A stretch of 64,000 nt of DNA from Candidatus Nanopelagicales bacterium (lineage in GTDB: Bacteria; Actinomycetota; Actinomycetes; Nanopelagicales; Nanopelagicaceae), in contig JAURMX010000065.1 of assembly GCA_030830475.1 (NCBI GenBank), positions 26,264-90,263 of the forward strand. The letters are read 5' to 3'. Position 1 is the first letter of the stretch. The number at the start of each line of letters is the position of its first letter. Position numbers and translations under genes: made by a program. The notes below the pieces were generated by a model. The model worked only from the letters and a program-made list of their open reading frames with translations, was not told where the DNA came from and ran no database searches. Shown in pieces: positions 61,720 through 64,000 of this stretch.

Positions 61720-62637
61720 ATGAGATACATACCTGATATTTCCTGGCAGGGCTCAGCCAATAAGGGCGGCGCACTTGCAATTGGGATATTTGATGGTGTC
61801 CATCTTGGTCACCAAGAAATCCTGCGAGAAGCAGCCGCATCTTCCCTTTCTGTAACCGCTTTAACCTTTGATCCACATCCCACCGCAATTTTTGCTCCAA
61901 ACCGCACACCTACCCGGTTGTTGACGGTCAAAAATCGAGTTCACCAATTAGCTACTCACGGCGCAAATACTGTTGCAGTGCTGAAATTTACCGAAGAGTT
62001 TTCCAAGTTAACGTCACAAGATTTTATTGACCAGGTCCTAATTCCGATTTTTGATCCAAAACTTGTTGTGGTTGGTCAAAACTTTACCTTTGGTGCGCAG
62101 GCTGCTGGAAATGTTGATTACTTGAAACAACATGCCAGCTTTGAAAGTAAAGGTGTGCAACTGTTGAGTCACTCTGGGGGAGTAGTTTCCTCGACACGAA
62201 TCCGAGAAGCGATTCGCTCCGGCAATCTGGAAACTGCAAATCAACTTTTAGGTAGACCACATCAATTAGTAGGCCCGGTAGTTCATGGAGAAAAACGGGG
62301 CAGAACAATTGGTTACCCAACTGCAAATATCGAATTGGATGAGTTTGCAACAATTCCTTCTGATGGTGTTTATGCTGGCTGGTTATCTGTCGAAGGAAAT
62401 AAATGGCCTGCCGCAATATCAATTGGCACCAACCCAACTTTTGAAGGCGTGCGTGGCAGACAGGTTGAAGCCTATGCTTTAGATCGCGATGATTTAAATT
62501 TATATGACAAAGAAGCAACAGTTGAGTTTGGTTGGCGCCTTCGCGACACCATCAAATTTGATGGCCTGCAACCATTGTTGGATCAAATGAAGATTGATTG
62601 TGACGAGGCTCGAAGATTGACCCATTCTCACGCTTGA
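61720..62637 (+). CDS. ribF: Bifunctional riboflavin kinase / FAD synthetase
   Basis: Makes FMN from riboflavin and then FAD; 305 residues from ATG 61720 (MRYIPDISWQGS). The open frame extends upstream into truB and that part is rejected. The N-terminal nucleotidyltransferase domain has GIFDGVHLGHQEIL near 24 and SSTRIREAI; the kinase domain has KRGRTIGYPTANIEL near 195. It follows truB as in many bacteria. Confidence 0.95.
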   Translation: MRYIPDISWQGSANKGGALAIGIFDGVHLGHQEILREAAASSLSVTALTFDPHPTAIFAPNRTPTRLLTVKNRVHQLATHGANTVAVLKFTEEFSKLTSQDFIDQVLIPIFDPKLVVVGQNFTFGAQAAGNVDYLKQHASFESKGVQLLSHSGGVVSSTRIREAIRSGNLETANQLLGRPHQLVGPVVHGEKRGRTIGYPTANIELDEFATIPSDGVYAGWLSVEGNKWPAAISIGTNPTFEGVRGRQVEAYALDRDDLNLYDKEATVEFGWRLRDTIKFDGLQPLLDQMKIDCDEARRLTHSHA

Positions 62638-62767
62638 TTTTGAGGTTGATACCCTCGGATTTTCGATATGTGAGACGCGCTGGTAGATTTTGCCCCCTCA
62701 AGCGAGAAAGCGTGCACTCGTGTACAAGACCGAGAGCCCTCGTGAAAGATGTAAAGGAAGTTAGACC
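62638..62767 (+). promoter_or_regulatory. Leader region of rpsO
   Basis: A 130-base gap with two possible -10 boxes, TACCCT (62650-62655) and TAGATT (62684-62689), and a short CGAG/CTCG stem near 62732-62745. AAAGGAAG lies before the rpsO ATG. S15 represses its own leader in several bacteria; nothing here identifies a specific S15 site. Confidence 0.35.
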
Positions 62768-63037
62768 ATGGCATTAACACCTGCCGAGAAGAAGGAAATC
62801 ATCACAAAGTTTGGCGCCTCTGCATCAGACACAGGAAGCCCTGAAGCTCAGGTTGCACTTCTCTCCAAGAGAATTGAACAAGTTACCGAACATCTACAAA
62901 CAAACAAGCATGACCACCACAACCGTCGTGGCCTGCTACTTCTTGTAGGTCGTCGTCGCAGAATTCTGCAGTACCTTGCGAAGACAGATATCGAGCGTTA
63001 CCGCGCGATTATCGACAAGCTCGGCATCCGCCGTTAG
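62768..63037 (+). CDS. rpsO: 30S ribosomal protein S15
   Basis: Small-subunit protein that binds 16S rRNA early in assembly; 89 residues, exact family length. [20 protein letters not shown] and [19 protein letters not shown] are diagnostic. It is followed by pnp, the usual order. Confidence 0.98.
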   Translation: MALTPAEKKEIITKFGASASDTGSPEAQVALLSKRIEQVTEHLQTNKHDHHNRRGLLLLVGRRRRILQYLAKTDIERYRAIIDKLGIRR

Positions 63038-63061
63038 TTTGCAAATTAAATAATAAATAAC

Positions 63062-63079
63062 CAGCGCAGCAAATCGCTG
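63062..63079 (+). other. Hairpin after rpsO
   Basis: CAGCG (63062-63066) pairs with CGCTG (63075-63079) across an 8-base loop, 25 bases after the rpsO stop. There is no T-run, so it is at most a weak end or processing site. Confidence 0.3.
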
Positions 63080-63127
63080 ACAACCCTGGATGACTGGTCC
63101 TCGGTGGTGGCTTACGGATTTATCAAA

Positions 63128-63200
63128 GTGGATTTCCACATAAAGGCCGTGGGCTTCGATCGAAGATCCATTCTCTAAGGGTGCGCTGGTGCTAGAGAAT
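63128..63200 (+). promoter_or_regulatory. Structured leader of pnp
   Basis: In the 174-base rpsO-pnp gap, GTGGA/TCCAC (63128-63139) and a palindrome CTTCGATCGAAG (63154-63165) precede a perfect 8-pair stem, ATTCTCTA (63170-63177) with TAGAGAAT (63193-63200). AGGAGAG of pnp starts at the next base. PNPase controls its own leader after RNase III cleavage in enterobacteria; a similar role is inferred. Confidence 0.45.
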
Positions 63201-63211
63201 AGGAGAGACCC

Positions 63212-64000
63212 ATGGAGGGTCAAGAGGTTAACTCTGCCGTTGCCAAAATAGATAACGGTAAATTTGGAAAACGAGAGATTCGTTTTGAAACTGGTCGCCT
63301 AGCGCGCCAAGCTGCGGGAACCGCGGTGGTTTATCTTGATGATGAGTCAATGTTGCTATCTGCAACAACCGCATCAAAGTCACCACGTGATCAATTTGAT
63401 TTCTTCCCACTAACAGTAGATGTCGAAGAGCGCATGTATGCGGTTGGAAAGATCCCAGGATCATTTTTCCGCCGCGAAGGTCGTCCTTCTGAGGATGCAA
63501 TCCTTACCTGTCGTTTGATTGATCGTCCGCTACGTCCTTCATTTATTAAAGGACTACGCAACGAGGTTCAAATCGTTGTAACCGTTATGGCTTTAAACCC
63601 TGATCACATGTATGACGTTGTTGCTATTAACGCAGCATCCATGTCGACACAGTTGGCCGGTTTGCCTTTCTCAGGCCCAATTGGTGGCGTACGCGTTGCG
63701 CTAATCGATGGACAATGGGTGGCTTTCCCTAATCACAGCGATTTAGAGCGGGCTGTTTTTGACATGGTAGTAGCTGGACGTATTGCCGGTGATGATGTTG
63801 CAATCATGATGGTTGAAGCAGAGGCAACAGTAAAAACCATTGGTCTAATCGATTCTGGCGCAGCAGCACCAACTGAGGAGATTGTTGGTCAAGGACTTGA
63901 GGCAGCAAAGCCATTTATTCGCACATTGTGTGAAGCTCAGATGGAGCTAGCTAAGGTTGCTGCAAAGCCGACCGCTGAGTTCCCTGTGTTTCTTGATTAC
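63212..64000 (+). CDS. pnp: Polynucleotide phosphorylase / guanosine pentaphosphate synthetase, 3' end missing
   Basis: Phosphorolytic 3'-5' exoribonuclease. 263 codons are present and the frame is open to the window edge. ATG 63212 follows AGGAGAG and begins [20 protein letters not shown]. The first RNase PH domain is visible: [47 protein letters not shown] and [12 protein letters not shown], all typical of PNPase. The helical domain, second PH core, KH and S1 domains lie beyond the window. Confidence 0.96.
   Translation, partial: MEGQEVNSAVAKIDNGKFGKREIRFETGRLARQAAGTAVVYLDDESMLLSATTASKSPRDQFDFFPLTVDVEERMYAVGKIPGSFFRREGRPSEDAILTCRLIDRPLRPSFIKGLRNEVQIVVTVMALNPDHMYDVVAINAASMSTQLAGLPFSGPIGGVRVALIDGQWVAFPNHSDLERAVFDMVVAGRIAGDDVAIMMVEAEATVKTIGLIDSGAAAPTEEIVGQGLEAAKPFIRTLCEAQMELAKVAAKPTAEFPVFLDY

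Overview
The window looks like a stretch of a compact actinobacterial chromosome with G+C somewhat below 50% as judged by eye. Gene order fits Actinobacteria: tig-clpP1-clpP2-clpX, valS-folC-DUF4233-ndk-mreBCD-mrdA-rodA, rne-rplU-rpmA-obg-proB-proA, gatCAB, ilvD/ilvBNC-serA-leuB-ilvE-cimA, xerC, rpsB-tsf-pyrH-frr-cdsA-rlmN, dxr-rseP-ispG-proS, rimP-nusA-infB-rbfA-truB-ribF, rpsO-pnp. Short gaps, many ATGA or TAATG overlaps, modest G+C and a polyamine island suggest a streamlined planktonic lineage such as freshwater acI (Nanopelagicales). That placement is inference. Both ends cut a gene: trigger factor at the left, polynucleotide phosphorylase at the right.

Layout. 1-6.4 kb: protein folding, Clp proteolysis, valyl-tRNA synthetase. 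6.4-14.2 kb: folate, Ndk and the rod-shape/elongasome genes. 14.25-21.2 kb: a structured leader and RNase E/G, L21 and L27, Obg, proline synthesis. 21.2-24.5 kb: GatCAB amidotransferase. 24.5-35.1 kb: branched-chain amino acid synthesis with serA and a citramalate synthase; ilvB is preceded by an attenuator. 35.1-36.8 kb: a small accessory patch (XRE regulator, an unknown 78-codon gene, xerC, a possible 42-residue membrane protein). 36.9-42.1 kb: a long rpsB leader and a translation/lipid operon. 42.1-50.0 kb: polyamine uptake and breakdown. 50.0-56.0 kb: isoprenoid genes, site-2 protease, ProRS, a TSUP permease. 56.0-64.0 kb: translation and RNA genes.

Almost everything lies on the + strand; only gabT, the unknown 78-codon gene and the possible small membrane protein are on the - strand. 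I saw no tRNA, rRNA, insertion sequence, prophage or CRISPR array, and no defence system.

The most interesting signals are regulatory or small-scale. They are an Ile/Val-rich leader peptide whose ATG sits at the predicted transcription start of ilvB; a recurrent leaderless architecture, with a -10 hexamer 6-8 bases before the start codon; long hairpin-rich leaders before rne, rpsB and pnp; an apparent one-base frameshift at the start of cimA; and a short reading frame resembling half of YlxR between nusA and infB.
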